From: Sphingopyxis sp. TUF1
Lineage (GTDB): Bacteria; Pseudomonadota; Alphaproteobacteria; Sphingomonadales; Sphingomonadaceae
DNA: 64,000 nucleotides
Direction of reading: 5' to 3'
NCBI RefSeq assembly: GCF_036687315.1
Contig: NZ_CP144683.1
Location: 558,001-622,000, forward strand
Position 1 is the stretch's first letter, and each line of letters opens with the position of its first letter. Below the pieces are notes generated by a model, which saw only the letters and a program-made list of their open reading frames with translations, did not search any database and was not told where the DNA came from. Made by a program: the position numbers and the translations under genes. This document shows positions 18,834 to 28,641 of the stretch, in pieces.

Positions 18834-19706
18834 ATGGCATCGATTTCGACCCTGCCGATACCCGCCCGATTTGCCGACCCTTTTTCGACCGAACCGCATA
18901 TCCCCGAGCGCGTGATCGGCGAACGGCGGAGCTATCGCACGGTGTGGGTCAGCGACATCCATCTTGGTACGCGGGGGTGCAATGCGCCGCTGCTGATCGA
19001 CTTTTTCGACCATGTCGATTGCGAAACGCTGTACCTGGTCGGCGACATCATCGACGGCTGGCGGCTCAAGAAACGCCATTTTTGGCCGCCCGAGCATAAT
19101 GACGTGGTCTGGCGCGTGCTGAAGCGGGCGAAGCGCGGTACCCGCGTCGTCTATGTCCCCGGCAACCATGACGAGATGGTGCGCCCTTTCGACGGCTTCG
19201 ATTTCGGCGGGGTCGAAATCCGCCGCGAGGCGATCCACGAGACCGCTGACGGCCGCAAGCTGCTGATCGTCCACGGCGACGAATTCGACGCGGTGATGCT
19301 GGCGCACCGCTGGCTCGCCTTCGTCGGCGACGCCGCCTACACCACGCTGATGAAGTGCAATGTCGTGGTCAACTGGTTCCGCGGCAAGCTCGGCCTGCCC
19401 TATTGGTCACTGTCGATGGTCGCCAAGCACAAGGTCAAGAATGCGGTGCAATTCATCGGCCGCTACGAGGAAGTCGTTGCCCATGCGGCGCGCTCGCGCG
19501 GGGTCGACGGGGTCGTCTGCGGCCACATCCACAGCGCCGAGATGCGCGAGATCGAAGGCACCGAATATTATAATGACGGTGACTGGGTCGAGGGTTGCAC
19601 CGCGCTGGTGGAGCATCATGACGGACGGATGGATATCCTCCATTGGGCAAAAGAAGTCGCCGCGCGGAGCGCGCCGACGCAGCTCGCACTGCCCGCCGCC
19701 GCATGA
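18834..19706 (+). CDS. LpxH-like metallophosphoesterase (UDP-2,3-diacylglucosamine diphosphatase family)
   Basis: The 290-residue protein has the calcineurin-like metal set: D41-x-H43, GD71, GNH112D113, H147 (VHGD) and GH231-x-H233. The WVSDIHLG start of the domain and the KRHFWPP and YNDGDWVEGCTALVEH segments are typical of the LpxH-related family in alphaproteobacteria, which may act in lipid A precursor processing. Its stop overlaps the following glycosyltransferase start (ATGA). The SD-like CGGAGTGAG precedes the ATG. Confidence 0.88.
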   Translation: MASISTLPIPARFADPFSTEPHIPERVIGERRSYRTVWVSDIHLGTRGCNAPLLIDFFDHVDCETLYLVGDIIDGWRLKKRHFWPPEHNDVVWRVLKRAKRGTRVVYVPGNHDEMVRPFDGFDFGGVEIRREAIHETADGRKLLIVHGDEFDAVMLAHRWLAFVGDAAYTTLMKCNVVVNWFRGKLGLPYWSLSMVAKHKVKNAVQFIGRYEEVVAHAARSRGVDGVVCGHIHSAEMREIEGTEYYNDGDWVEGCTALVEHHDGRMDILHWAKEVAARSAPTQLALPAAA

Positions 19707-20755
19707 GGATATTGATCGTCACCGACGCGTGGGAGCCGCAGGTCAACGGCGTCGTCCGCACGCTCCAGGCGACAATCGGCGAGCTTCACGCCGCGGGGCA
19801 TGATGTGGAAATCATCTCGCCCGAGCTGTTTCGATCGATCCCCTGCCCCTCCTATGCCGAAATTCGCCTCGCCTTTGCCGGTCGGCGCGCGGTCGGCCGC
19901 CGCATCCGTGCCTTTGCCCCGCAGGCGATTCATATTTCGACCGAAGGGCCGCTCGGGCTTGCGGCACGACGCTGGTGTCTCGACAACAGCTTTCCCTTCA
20001 CCACCGCCTACCACACGCGCTTTCCCGAATATGTCGCGGCGCGATTGCCCGTGTCACCCGCCGTCGTCTGGCGCTTCATCCGCTGGTTCCACCGTCCCGC
20101 GCGGCACGTCATGGTTGCGACGCGCAGCTTGGCGGACGAACTGGCCGATCAAGGCCTTACCCAAACGATGATGTGGGAACGCGGCGTCGACCACGGCCTG
20201 TTCCACCCCGACCGCGCGCCGCATCCCGCCTATGTCGCCCTCGCGCGTCCGATCCAGCTTTATGTCGGCCGCGTTGCGGTCGAGAAAAATATCGGCGCCT
20301 TCCTCGAGTGCGACCAGCCCGGCACGAAAGTCATCGTCGGCGACGGCCCCGCACTCGCCGACCTCAAGGCCCGCCATCCCGGCGCGCTGTTCCTTGGAAA
20401 ACTCGACGGTGAGGTGCTTGCTTCGGCCTATGCGGGCGCCGACGTCTTCGTCTTTCCCAGCCGCACCGACACCTTCGGCCTCGTCGTGATTGAGGCGCTT
20501 AGCTGCGGCACGCCGGTCGCTGCCTACCCGGTGCCCGGACCAGGTGACATCGTGTCGGAGGATGCCGGCGCGCTCGACGAAAATCTTGACCGTGCGATCG
20601 ACCGCGCGCTTGCGTGCGACCGCCGCGACGCCGCGGCGCTCGGCGCGCGTTACAGCTGGACAAGCTGCACCGCGCAGTTCGCGCGCGCGCTGTCCTTCGT
20701 TCCTGTCGACCCTGCCTCCGGCGCCGAATTGGGAACCGCAGGCCTTACCACCTAA
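19703..20755 (+). CDS. Family 4 glycosyltransferase (mannosyltransferase-like)
   Basis: The 350-residue protein has two Rossmann domains: the acceptor domain begins ILIVTDAWEPQVNGVVRTL and the donor domain contains YVGRVAVEKNIGAFL and SRTDTFGLVVIEALSCGTP, the GT-B family 4 nucleotide-sugar signature. It likely modifies a glycolipid in the envelope. Coupling by ATGA overlap to the LpxH-like enzyme supports a shared envelope role. Its stop overlaps the convergent TonB receptor stop. Confidence 0.88.
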   Translation: MRILIVTDAWEPQVNGVVRTLQATIGELHAAGHDVEIISPELFRSIPCPSYAEIRLAFAGRRAVGRRIRAFAPQAIHISTEGPLGLAARRWCLDNSFPFTTAYHTRFPEYVAARLPVSPAVVWRFIRWFHRPARHVMVATRSLADELADQGLTQTMMWERGVDHGLFHPDRAPHPAYVALARPIQLYVGRVAVEKNIGAFLECDQPGTKVIVGDGPALADLKARHPGALFLGKLDGEVLASAYAGADVFVFPSRTDTFGLVVIEALSCGTPVAAYPVPGPGDIVSEDAGALDENLDRAIDRALACDRRDAAALGARYSWTSCTAQFARALSFVPVDPASGAELGTAGLTT

Positions 20756-23127
20756 AAGGTCTTGCGCCACTCGAGCTCGATATAGCGGCCCAGCGGATCG
20801 ATATATCCCGGCTGATAGTTCAGCGGCACCACACCGTTCGCATCGGTGATCTTGCGCTGCGCATCGAACAGATTGTCAATCGACAGCCGCAGGCGCGAGC
20901 CTTTGAGGAAGGGCAGTTTTTCGGTCAGCTTGGGTTGCTGGTCGAAGCCGACGAAGAAGCGCAGATTGAAAGTCGCGAGGTCACCAAAGTCAAGGTCGCC
21001 TGCGTTCCCGCCGGTTACTGAACTGCCGCTGTCATATTTCGCGCTCAAACGCATGCCCATGCCCTTGTAAAAGACACCGCCGTCGAGTTCGAGCAGGTGG
21101 CGGTTCGACCCGCCGCCGCTGCCCGTCGCCGATCCGCCGAGCAGATCGAGTTCGGGCACGCCGGGGCGGATCAGCACCGTGTCGGTGAGCTTGAGCGTAT
21201 GATAGAGCGACACCTGCCAGCGGCCACCCTGCGGCCCGCCGCCCAACATGCGCCCCATACCGCCGCGACCGCGCCCGCCGGCGCGTTCCCCGCCCTGGCC
21301 GCGCGGACCGGCACGCTGTTCGGACTGCCCAAAGCTCTTGCCGAAGTTAAGGCCCCAGCGGATCTGCGAATTTTCGCTACGGTCGAAATTGACCGGCCGC
21401 TGATCGATCGCGACGAGCACGCCGTTCGCATCGCGCGTCACGCGGTCGGGAAATGCCGCCTCGATTTCCGGCGTCAGCAAGGGGAAGCTGTTTGCCGTGT
21501 CATAGCTTTTGTTGCGGTTGTAGTTGACCGACAAGCTCAGCCCGTCGACCATCGGTGGAGACCAGTTCAGCCCCAGCTTGAGGTCGCGGCGCTGTTCGGC
21601 AAGCAGGAATGGATTGCCGCCGGTCGTCGTCGTGATCTGCACTGTGCGCCCGGTGGCGAAGTCGTAATAGGTCACCGCCGGCGTCACCAGCGGCGCCGCG
21701 CCGAGTTGCTGGATGCCCGGTGCGGCCTCGTCGCTGTTATAGCTCGCGATCAGCGACAGGCTGTCGGTAACGCCCCAGTTCAAATTCGCGCCCCAGCTTT
21801 TGAGCGCTGCGAAATCGCTTGGATTCTGGACCTGTCCGCTGAGTGTCAGCGACAGCGTACCGACCTTGCCGACCTCGTAATCGGGATCAAGCAGCGGCAC
21901 GGTCAACGATCCGAACACGCCGGGAAGATCGCGCGACAGATTGGTGGTCGTCACTCCATCGGCGCGCTCCGACCGGCTGTTGAAGCGCAGTCCCGAATAG
22001 CTGCCGGTCATCGACAGGCGGATCGGCCCCGCCCACCCTTCGGTCACAGTGCCCGACAGGTTGGCGTTGCCGCCAAAAGTCTGCTGGCTGCTGTCGAAGC
22101 GGTCGACCGAACCGTCGATGCGGTCGGTAAAGGTCCGCTGGTCGGCGTCGGCATAATTACCCGTGACCGACCAGCGCCAGTCCCCGAGCATCCCGTTGAC
22201 ACTGGCGGTGGACGTCAGGTTGCGCGCGCGGCTGTCGCGTTCCAGCGGATCGCCGACGCCGCCCGGACCGGGTCCGAGCAGCGACAGCGTGTCGGTCTGG
22301 TCGAGCCGCAGGTTGATCGACGCGTCGGTGACCTTGTTCAGGCTGCGCTGGATGGTGGCGTCGATGCGATATTCGTCGGATGCGCCAATCAGACTGCGCG
22401 CGGGAGCTTCGGCCGCCTGCGCCGGATCGTCATATTCGAGGTCGCGCTCGCTTTCGCGCAGCATCGACTTGCTTTCCCAGCCGGCGTTGATGTTGACACG
22501 GCCGCGGTCGGTAATCACGAGAAAGCTAGGCTCGATTTCATTCTGAAAAGAGCCGCCCTGCGTCGGAATGCCTCCTTCGGCTTCGACCGAAACCTGCCGG
22601 AAATTGGGTTTAAGAACCAGATTGACGACGCGCTCGTCGGCCGAATAGCCATATTGCAGCGCAACTTCTTCGGGAAAGATTTCGACCTTGGCGATCGCTT
22701 CGGGGGGCAGGTTGCGGACCTCTCCGAAGCCGCCGATGCGCCGCCCGTTGACGAGAATGATCGGCCGCCCGCCACCACGCCCGCGCCCCGATCGCGTCTG
22801 CGGCGCCAGCGCTGCGAGCAATTCGGCGACGTTCGACACGCCATAGCTGGCGATCGCGGCTTCATCGAGTTCGGCTTCGGCCTTGATGTCGGTGTCGAGC
22901 TGGCCCGCAAGGCGCGGCGCGGTGACGACGATCTCGTCCTCGGCATAATCATCATAGCCGTCGTCGATCGTTTCCGCCGCCGCGGGCACCTGATCGGCGG
23001 GTTGGTCGGCTACCGCGGCGGCCACCGGCTGGCCAATCGGCGCCTGCGCCACAACGGGCAGCGCAAAGGACCCGCCAGCCGCCAGCAGAGCAGCACGCAC
23101 AGAAATCGAAAGACGGGCATTATTCAT
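20752..23127 (-). CDS. TonB-dependent receptor-like outer membrane protein
   Basis: The 791-residue protein starts with a signal peptide ([19 protein letters not shown]...VVAQA), has a plug-domain region ([37 protein letters not shown]) and a long beta-rich barrel that ends in a terminal phenylalanine (WRKTF), as TonB receptors do. A glycine/arginine-rich insert (about 611-640, [19 protein letters not shown]) interrupts the barrel and is probably an extracellular loop. The ligand is unknown. ATG 23127 is chosen over an unsupported extension. Confidence 0.88.
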   Translation of the reverse strand: MNNARLSISVRAALLAAGGSFALPVVAQAPIGQPVAAAVADQPADQVPAAAETIDDGYDDYAEDEIVVTAPRLAGQLDTDIKAEAELDEAAIASYGVSNVAELLAALAPQTRSGRGRGGGRPIILVNGRRIGGFGEVRNLPPEAIAKVEIFPEEVALQYGYSADERVVNLVLKPNFRQVSVEAEGGIPTQGGSFQNEIEPSFLVITDRGRVNINAGWESKSMLRESERDLEYDDPAQAAEAPARSLIGASDEYRIDATIQRSLNKVTDASINLRLDQTDTLSLLGPGPGGVGDPLERDSRARNLTSTASVNGMLGDWRWSVTGNYADADQRTFTDRIDGSVDRFDSSQQTFGGNANLSGTVTEGWAGPIRLSMTGSYSGLRFNSRSERADGVTTTNLSRDLPGVFGSLTVPLLDPDYEVGKVGTLSLTLSGQVQNPSDFAALKSWGANLNWGVTDSLSLIASYNSDEAAPGIQQLGAAPLVTPAVTYYDFATGRTVQITTTTGGNPFLLAEQRRDLKLGLNWSPPMVDGLSLSVNYNRNKSYDTANSFPLLTPEIEAAFPDRVTRDANGVLVAIDQRPVNFDRSENSQIRWGLNFGKSFGQSEQRAGPRGQGGERAGGRGRGGMGRMLGGGPQGGRWQVSLYHTLKLTDTVLIRPGVPELDLLGGSATGSGGGSNRHLLELDGGVFYKGMGMRLSAKYDSGSSVTGGNAGDLDFGDLATFNLRFFVGFDQQPKLTEKLPFLKGSRLRLSIDNLFDAQRKITDANGVVPLNYQPGYIDPLGRYIELEWRKTF

Positions 23128-23321
23128 GGGGGAGAGCCTTGTTCTTTTCTGTCTTGGTTTTTCATTTGCAGGTCGCGAGCTTAACACCCGCTGACGCCAT
23201 TCTTTGTTGGGCGTTCACTTATGTCGCAATTGTCGCAACAATATGTCGGGGCGATGCTTGTTCGACGGACGGCCCGTATCGACGGCTGGACAGCATGGCC
23301 CGGCTTCCTTATCGGCCAGCC

Positions 23322-24908
23322 ATGCCGACTCCCGACTCCTCTGCCGCCCCTGAATCGATCCTGATCATCGACTTCGGATCGCAAGTCACCCAGCTCATCG
23401 CCCGCCGCGTCCGCGAGGCCGGCGTCTATAGCGAGATCGTTCCATTCAGCGCCGCCGAAGCCGCACTCGAACGGCTGCAACCCAAGGGCGTGATCCTGTC
23501 GGGCTCCCCTGCTTCGGTTCCCGCCGACGGCAGCCCGCGCGCGCCGCAGTCGGTATTCGACAGCGGCCTGCCCATCCTCGGCATCTGTTACGGCCAGCAG
23601 GTGATGAGCCAGCAGCTTGGCGGGCGGGTCGAGCCCGGCGGCGCCGACGGCGAACGCGACGGCGAATTCGGCCGCGCTTTCCTGACCGTCACCGAACCTT
23701 GCGTGCTGTTCGACGGATTATGGGAAGTCGGCGAGCGGCATCAGGTGTGGATGAGCCACGGCGATCGCGTCACGAAATTCGCCCCCGGTTTCCGCATCGT
23801 CGCGATCAGCGATGGCGCACCTTTTGCGCTGATCGCCGACGACGAGCGCCGCTATTATGGCACGCAATTCCACCCCGAAGTTGTCCACACGCCCGACGGC
23901 GCGAAGCTGATCGCCAATTTCGTCCGCCACGTCTGCTGCTGTTCGGGCGACTGGACGATGGCCGAGTTCCGCGCCACGAAAATCGCCGAAATCCGCGCCC
24001 AGGTCGGCGACCAGCGTGTACTGTGCGGCCTGTCGGGCGGGGTCGACAGCGCGGTCGCCGCGGTGCTGATCCACGAAGCGGTCGGCGAACAGCTGACCTG
24101 CGTCTTCGTCGACCACGGCCTTCTGCGCATGAACGAACGCGAACAGGTCGAGCGCCTGTTCCGCGATCATTACAACATCCCGCTCGTCGTGGTGGACGCC
24201 GAGGAGCGCTTCATGGCGGGCCTTGCGGGCGTCACCGACCCCGAAAAGAAGCGCAAGTTCATCGGCGCCGAGTTCATCAACGTCTTCGAGGAGGAAGCGA
24301 AGAAGATCGGCGGCGCCGATTTCCTGGCGCAAGGAACGCTCTATCCCGACGTGATTGAATCGGTGAGCTTCACCGGCGGGCCGAGCGTCACGATCAAGAG
24401 CCACCACAATGTCGGCGGCCTGCCCGAGCGGATGAACATGCAGCTGGTCGAGCCGCTGCGCGAGCTGTTCAAGGACGAGGTCCGCCTGCTCGGCAAGGAG
24501 CTGGGCCTGCCCGACATTTTCGTCGGTCGCCACCCCTTCCCCGGCCCCGGCCTCGCGATCCGTATTCCGGGCGAAGTCAGCAAGGAACGCTGCGACATCC
24601 TGCGCAAGGCCGACGCCGTGTATCTTGAAGAAATCCGCAATGTCGGGTTGTATGATGCGATCTGGCAGGCGTTCGCCGTGCTGCTCCCCGTGAAGACCGT
24701 CGGGGTGATGGGTGACGGGCGGACGTACGACCATGTCTGCGCGCTCCGCGCCGTCACCTCGACCGATGGCATGACCGCCGACATCTACCCCTTCGACGCC
24801 AGTTTCTTGAGCCGCTGCGCGACGCGCATCATCAACGAGGTGCAGGGCATCAACCGCGTCGTGTATGACTATACGTCGAAGCCGCCCGGCACGATCGAGT
24901 GGGAGTGA
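23322..24908 (+). CDS. guaA: GMP synthase (glutamine-hydrolysing)
   Basis: The 528-residue protein has the class I glutamine amidotransferase domain with C89 (GICYGQQ) and the H184-x-E186 pair, the ATP pyrophosphatase P-loop S238GGVDS, and the C-terminal dimerisation domain. It converts XMP to GMP using ATP and glutamine, so it is essential for guanine nucleotide synthesis without supplementation. I chose ATG 23322 (MPTPDSS) because the longer frame is non-homologous. Upstream is a 195-nt gap with no recognised riboswitch. Confidence 0.96.
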   Translation: MPTPDSSAAPESILIIDFGSQVTQLIARRVREAGVYSEIVPFSAAEAALERLQPKGVILSGSPASVPADGSPRAPQSVFDSGLPILGICYGQQVMSQQLGGRVEPGGADGERDGEFGRAFLTVTEPCVLFDGLWEVGERHQVWMSHGDRVTKFAPGFRIVAISDGAPFALIADDERRYYGTQFHPEVVHTPDGAKLIANFVRHVCCCSGDWTMAEFRATKIAEIRAQVGDQRVLCGLSGGVDSAVAAVLIHEAVGEQLTCVFVDHGLLRMNEREQVERLFRDHYNIPLVVVDAEERFMAGLAGVTDPEKKRKFIGAEFINVFEEEAKKIGGADFLAQGTLYPDVIESVSFTGGPSVTIKSHHNVGGLPERMNMQLVEPLRELFKDEVRLLGKELGLPDIFVGRHPFPGPGLAIRIPGEVSKERCDILRKADAVYLEEIRNVGLYDAIWQAFAVLLPVKTVGVMGDGRTYDHVCALRAVTSTDGMTADIYPFDASFLSRCATRIINEVQGINRVVYDYTSKPPGTIEWE

Positions 24909-24918
24909 CGGCGCGTCG

Positions 24919-25815
24919 TCACATCATCCGTGGCAGCGCCGCCGCCAGCGCGTCGATCGCCGCGCGGATTCGGGCAGGCAGAGGCGTGGTGCGCAGCCAG
25001 AGGGCGTGGACCGGATAGGGGAAACGCCCGGCTTCGGGTAAAAGCTCGACCAGCGCGCCGCTATCCAACCGTTCGCGCACGAGCCACGAGGGCACCCACG
25101 CCAGCCCCAGCCCTGCCTCGGCGGTGGCGGCGAGCGCCTCCAGATCGCTGAAGCGCCACTGCGCCTTGGGCACATAGCGGATTGCCACTTCGCCGGGCCC
25201 CGGGAAAAGCCAGGGTGGAAGGGCGCCCGACCGGCGATAGGCGAGCGTCGCATGATGATCGAGATCCGCCAGATCGCGCGGCGTTCCGCGCTCGTTCAAA
25301 TAGGCGGGAGCACCCACCACAACCATCTGCTGCGTCGCCAGCCGCCGCGTCAGATAGTCGGTCCCCCCAGCAAGTTCGCCGGTACGGATCGCCAGATCGA
25401 AGCCATCATCGATCAGATCGCCCAGATGGTCGCTGAACGCGAGGTCGAGTTCGAGCCTTGGAAAACGCCGCGCGAGATCGACGAGAACCGGCGCGACGCA
25501 AACGCGCCCGAAATGCACCGGCATCGTCACGCGCAGCCGCCCGGCGAGATCGGCTACCTCGCTTTCGGCGAGCGCGTCGGCGGCGGCCATGTCGGCAAGA
25601 ATCGCCTTTGCGCGTTCATAATAAGCGGCGCCGAAATCGGTGAGCGCCTGCCGCCGCGTCGTGCGGTGAATCAGTCGCGCGCCAAGCCGGCGTTCAAGCA
25701 ACTGGATATGTTTGCCGACCATCGGACCGGAAATCTCCAATGCCTGTGCGGCAGCCGTGAACGAGCCCGTTTCGACGACTTTCACGAAGGCAGTGAGGCT
25801 GGCAAAGCGATCCAT
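24919..25815 (-). CDS. LysR-family transcriptional regulator
   Basis: The 298-residue protein has an N-terminal winged HTH (MDRFASLTAFVKVVETGSF...AAQALEISGPMVGKHIQLLE) followed by a two-lobe effector-binding domain (about 90-295). It is divergent from the quinone oxidoreductase gene, 91 nt away, and probably controls it. The start is chosen at the LysR consensus MDRF start. Confidence 0.94.
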   Translation of the reverse strand: MDRFASLTAFVKVVETGSFTAAAQALEISGPMVGKHIQLLERRLGARLIHRTTRRQALTDFGAAYYERAKAILADMAAADALAESEVADLAGRLRVTMPVHFGRVCVAPVLVDLARRFPRLELDLAFSDHLGDLIDDGFDLAIRTGELAGGTDYLTRRLATQQMVVVGAPAYLNERGTPRDLADLDHHATLAYRRSGALPPWLFPGPGEVAIRYVPKAQWRFSDLEALAATAEAGLGLAWVPSWLVRERLDSGALVELLPEAGRFPYPVHALWLRTTPLPARIRAAIDALAAALPRMM

Positions 25816-25906
25816 TGCGAACCTGTAGTTTTTACTGTTGGCTGATTGCGACGATATATCAACATAATGACCGCCGGTATCGAACATTTCTCACCAGAAG
25901 AAAGGA

Positions 25907-26902
25907 ATGAAGATGCCGCGCGCTGTGATATTCGACCAATTCGGAGGACCCGAGGTTCTGCGTATCGGCGAGATTGCCGCTGCCGCCCCGCGCGACGGCG
26001 AGGTCCGCATCCGCGTCCGCGCGCTCGGGCTGAACCGCGCCGAGGCGCTGATGCGGCGCGGGCAGTATATCGAGCACCCGACCCTTCCCGCGCGCCTCGG
26101 TCTTGAAGCCGCCGGGATCGTCGATGCCATCGGGCCGGGGGTGAGCGGGCTGGCGGTAGGCGACGCAGTCGGCGTCATTCCGCCAATTTCGATGATCGCG
26201 CATCCGACGCATGGCGAACTTGCGGCGCTGCCTGCAAGGCACGTCGTCAAGAACCCGGCCGGGCTGGATTGGGAAAGTGCCGCGGCGCTGTGGATGGCTT
26301 ATCTGACCGCCTATGGCGCGCTGGTCGAGGTGGCGCAGATCAAGGCGGGCGATTTCGTCGTCGTCACCGCGGCGTCGAGCAGCGTCGGCATAGCAGCGAT
26401 CCAGATCGCCAACATGGTGGGCGCCCGACCCATTGCGGTGACGCGCACGTCGGCGAAACGCGCGGCGCTGGTCGCCGCGGGCGCCGCACATGTCGTCGCG
26501 TTCGAGGAGGAAGCGGTCGCCGAACGGCTGATCGCCATTGTCGGATCGACCGGGGTGCGTGCTACGCTCGACGCCGTCGGCGGTCCGATCGTCGAAGCGC
26601 TGGCCGCGGCGATGGCGCCGAACGGAATCGTGATCGAATATGGCGGGCTTGGCGCACAGCCGACGCCCTTTCCAATGCCCGCCGCGCTCGCCAAACGACT
26701 GACCCTTCGCGGCTATCTGGTCCACGAGGTGATCGAGGATAACCATCGCCTCGATGCGGCCAAAGCCTTCATTCTTGGCGGCCTGGCAACCGGCGCGTTG
26801 AAACCGGTGATCGACAGGGTTTTTGCCTTCGGCGATATTGCCGAAGCTTACCGCCATCTGGAATCGAACGCGCAGTTCGGCAAAGTGGTGGTTACGGTTT
26901 AG
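25907..26902 (+). CDS. Zinc-independent alcohol dehydrogenase / quinone oxidoreductase (MDR family)
   Basis: The 331-residue protein has the medium-chain dehydrogenase fold: N-terminal GroES-like part (AVIFDQFGGPEVLRIGE) and a Rossmann domain with VTAASSSVG. The structural-zinc cysteine cluster and catalytic-zinc ligands are absent, which fits NADPH:quinone oxidoreductases. It probably reduces quinones or reactive aldehydes. A strong ribosome binding site (AGAAAGGA) precedes ATG 25907. Divergent from its likely LysR regulator. Confidence 0.9.
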   Translation: MKMPRAVIFDQFGGPEVLRIGEIAAAAPRDGEVRIRVRALGLNRAEALMRRGQYIEHPTLPARLGLEAAGIVDAIGPGVSGLAVGDAVGVIPPISMIAHPTHGELAALPARHVVKNPAGLDWESAAALWMAYLTAYGALVEVAQIKAGDFVVVTAASSSVGIAAIQIANMVGARPIAVTRTSAKRAALVAAGAAHVVAFEEEAVAERLIAIVGSTGVRATLDAVGGPIVEALAAAMAPNGIVIEYGGLGAQPTPFPMPAALAKRLTLRGYLVHEVIEDNHRLDAAKAFILGGLATGALKPVIDRVFAFGDIAEAYRHLESNAQFGKVVVTV

Positions 26903-26918
26903 CGCGCCGCCGGCCGGA

Positions 26919-27281
26919 TCAGGTCGTCCGCACAGCAACGACATCGCGCCGAGCGACCCAGTCGCTCGCTTCGACCCACCATTCACCGAGCGCGTCGATC
27001 AGCGGGACGAGGCGCAGCCCCGCGGGCGTCAGATCATATTCGACGCGGCGCGGATAGCCGTCGAATTCGGTGCGCTGGACAATGCCCGCGTCCTCGAGCT
27101 TGCGCAGTTCAAGCGTCAGCATCTTGTGCGAGATCGTCGGATTGTCGCGCTGCAAGTCGCTGAATCTCTTGGTCCCGTCGCTGAGATAATAGAGGAGCAG
27201 GGTCGGCCAGCGCCCGCTCAGCACCTGCATCACTTCCTCGATCGGACAGCGCGTCACCAACTCTTTCATCATCATCCCCAT
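26919..27281 (-). CDS. HxlR-family transcriptional regulator
   Basis: The 120-residue protein has the HxlR winged HTH: CPIEEVMQVLSGRWPTLLLYYL, FSDLQR, ISHKMLTLELRKLEDAGI and YDLTPAGLRL. The single cysteine near the start (C12) could be redox- or electrophile-sensing, as in related regulators. It is divergent from the glutathione transferase gene (100 nt), the likely target. Confidence 0.92.
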   Translation of the reverse strand: MGMMMKELVTRCPIEEVMQVLSGRWPTLLLYYLSDGTKRFSDLQRDNPTISHKMLTLELRKLEDAGIVQRTEFDGYPRRVEYDLTPAGLRLVPLIDALGEWWVEASDWVARRDVVAVRTT

Positions 27282-27380
27282 GGTTACAAAAAGGTGCGTA
27301 ATTTACGCGCGCGACGGACACCCTATATCCGAAATGGCTGCGCAGCTCCCCCTCTTTTTACAAGACGATGGAGCAATATC

Positions 27381-28085
27381 TTGGAACCGATCCTTATCTA
27401 TGGCTTCCCGCTGGGAAGTTCCATGGGGCTTGTCGCCGCGCTCGAATGGCTGGGCAAACCCTATCGCCTGTGCCGCGTCGACATGCTCGGCGAGATGCGC
27501 GAGCCTGCCTATGCCCGCATCAATCCACGGCACGAGACGCCCGCGCTGATTACCGACCAGGGCCGCGCGCTGACCGAAACGATGGCCATCGCGAACTGGT
27601 TTGCAGTGCGCGACGATGACAGGCGGATCAGCCCCGATCCGCTGTCGCCTGAGGCCGACCGGATGCGGCAGCTGATGGCGTTCATCAACACCGGCTTCAC
27701 TGGTGCCTTCAGCCCGCTGTGGGCGGCAATGGAAATGACCCCGCCGCGCCCGGCGCTCCAGGATTCGCTGCGCGAATGGGGCAAGGAAGCCGTGATCCAA
27801 CGCCACGACAAGCTGGAAGCCATGGCGGGTGATGGCCCCTACATGGTCGGCGACCAGCTGACGCTGGCCGACGCGCTGTTCGTCGGGGTGGCGCGCTGGC
27901 TGGACTTTCACGAGGTCGCGCCGCCGACACGCTGGCCAAAGCTTGCGGCGCTGCGCGCGCGGTTGGAGTCCGACCCTGCGGTCGTTTATGCCACCGCGCT
28001 CGAAAGCGGCGAAAGCGCCGCGGGGAGCGGGCTGTGCCTTGGCCATGTGCCGCTGGCCGAGGTAATCGAGCGCTACGGCGCCTGA
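27381..28085 (+). CDS. Glutathione S-transferase family protein
   Basis: The 234-residue protein has an N-terminal thioredoxin-like GST domain (LIYGFPLGSSMGLVAALEWLGKPY, INPRHETPALI, LTETMAIANWF) and an alpha-helical C-terminal domain (LTLADALFVGVARWL). The start is TTG 27381 with GGAG eight nt upstream; an in-frame extension to 26823 is a chance open frame. It likely conjugates or reduces electrophiles, and sits divergent to an HxlR regulator. Confidence 0.87.
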   Translation: MEPILIYGFPLGSSMGLVAALEWLGKPYRLCRVDMLGEMREPAYARINPRHETPALITDQGRALTETMAIANWFAVRDDDRRISPDPLSPEADRMRQLMAFINTGFTGAFSPLWAAMEMTPPRPALQDSLREWGKEAVIQRHDKLEAMAGDGPYMVGDQLTLADALFVGVARWLDFHEVAPPTRWPKLAALRARLESDPAVVYATALESGESAAGSGLCLGHVPLAEVIERYGA

Positions 28086-28137
28086 CCGACACGGCGGCGC
28101 GGTTGCGAGGCCGCGCCGCCGCTGTTACCTACCGGCG

Positions 28138-28623
28138 ATGGATCGGATCGAAACCCAGGCATCGGGTGGATGCCAGTGCGGCGCGGTGCGCTATCAGGTC
28201 ACCGCGGTGCGCGACAGCTCGCACATCTGCCATTGCCGCATGTGCCAGAAGGCGGCGGGCAATTTCTTCATCGCGCTGATCGGCGTGCCGCGCGATGCGA
28301 TCACATGGACACGCGGCGCGCCCGCGACCTTCAACAGTTCGGACAAGGCGGCGCGCGGCTTCTGCCGCGAGTGCGGAACGCCGCTTACCTATGACTATGC
28401 CGAAAGCGGGCACATCAACCTGACCACGGGGTCGTTCGACGATCCGTCGCAATTCCCGCCGCGCGTGCAGTTCGGCGTAGAGGGGCGGTTGGCGGTGTTC
28501 GAATCGCTGCCGATCCCCGCCGAGGGGACGACCGAGGAAACAATGGCCGCCTATGTCGGCGCGATCAAGGCGAGCAATCACCAGCACCCCGACCATGACA
28601 CCGAGGTCTGGCCGGAGAGCTGA
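28138..28623 (+). CDS. GFA-family zinc protein
   Basis: The 161-residue protein has the GFA cysteine pattern C12-x-C14, C31-x-C33-x2-C36 and C76-x2-C79 (GFCRECG). It is a second GFA gene in this window, unlike the one at 1896-2315 outside the metal-binding positions. It follows the GST gene by 52 nt and may handle aldehyde- or thiol-adducts with it. The substrate is unknown. Confidence 0.88.
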   Translation: MDRIETQASGGCQCGAVRYQVTAVRDSSHICHCRMCQKAAGNFFIALIGVPRDAITWTRGAPATFNSSDKAARGFCRECGTPLTYDYAESGHINLTTGSFDDPSQFPPRVQFGVEGRLAVFESLPIPAEGTTEETMAAYVGAIKASNHQHPDHDTEVWPES

Positions 28624-28641
28624 TGGACCGCCAGCGCGGCG

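Noticed and set aside
21097..23184. 695-codon open frame on the plus strand
   Set aside because: It is antisense to the TonB receptor, rich in Arg and Ala, and lacks a family.
23128..23321. Riboswitch upstream of guaA
   Set aside because: I see no known purine riboswitch core; only a TGTCGCAA direct repeat that is not diagnostic.
26823..27380. Upstream extension of the GST frame
   Set aside because: It overlaps the HxlR gene on the other strand and the 3' end of the oxidoreductase, and lacks GST homology; TTG 27381 has a good ribosome binding site.
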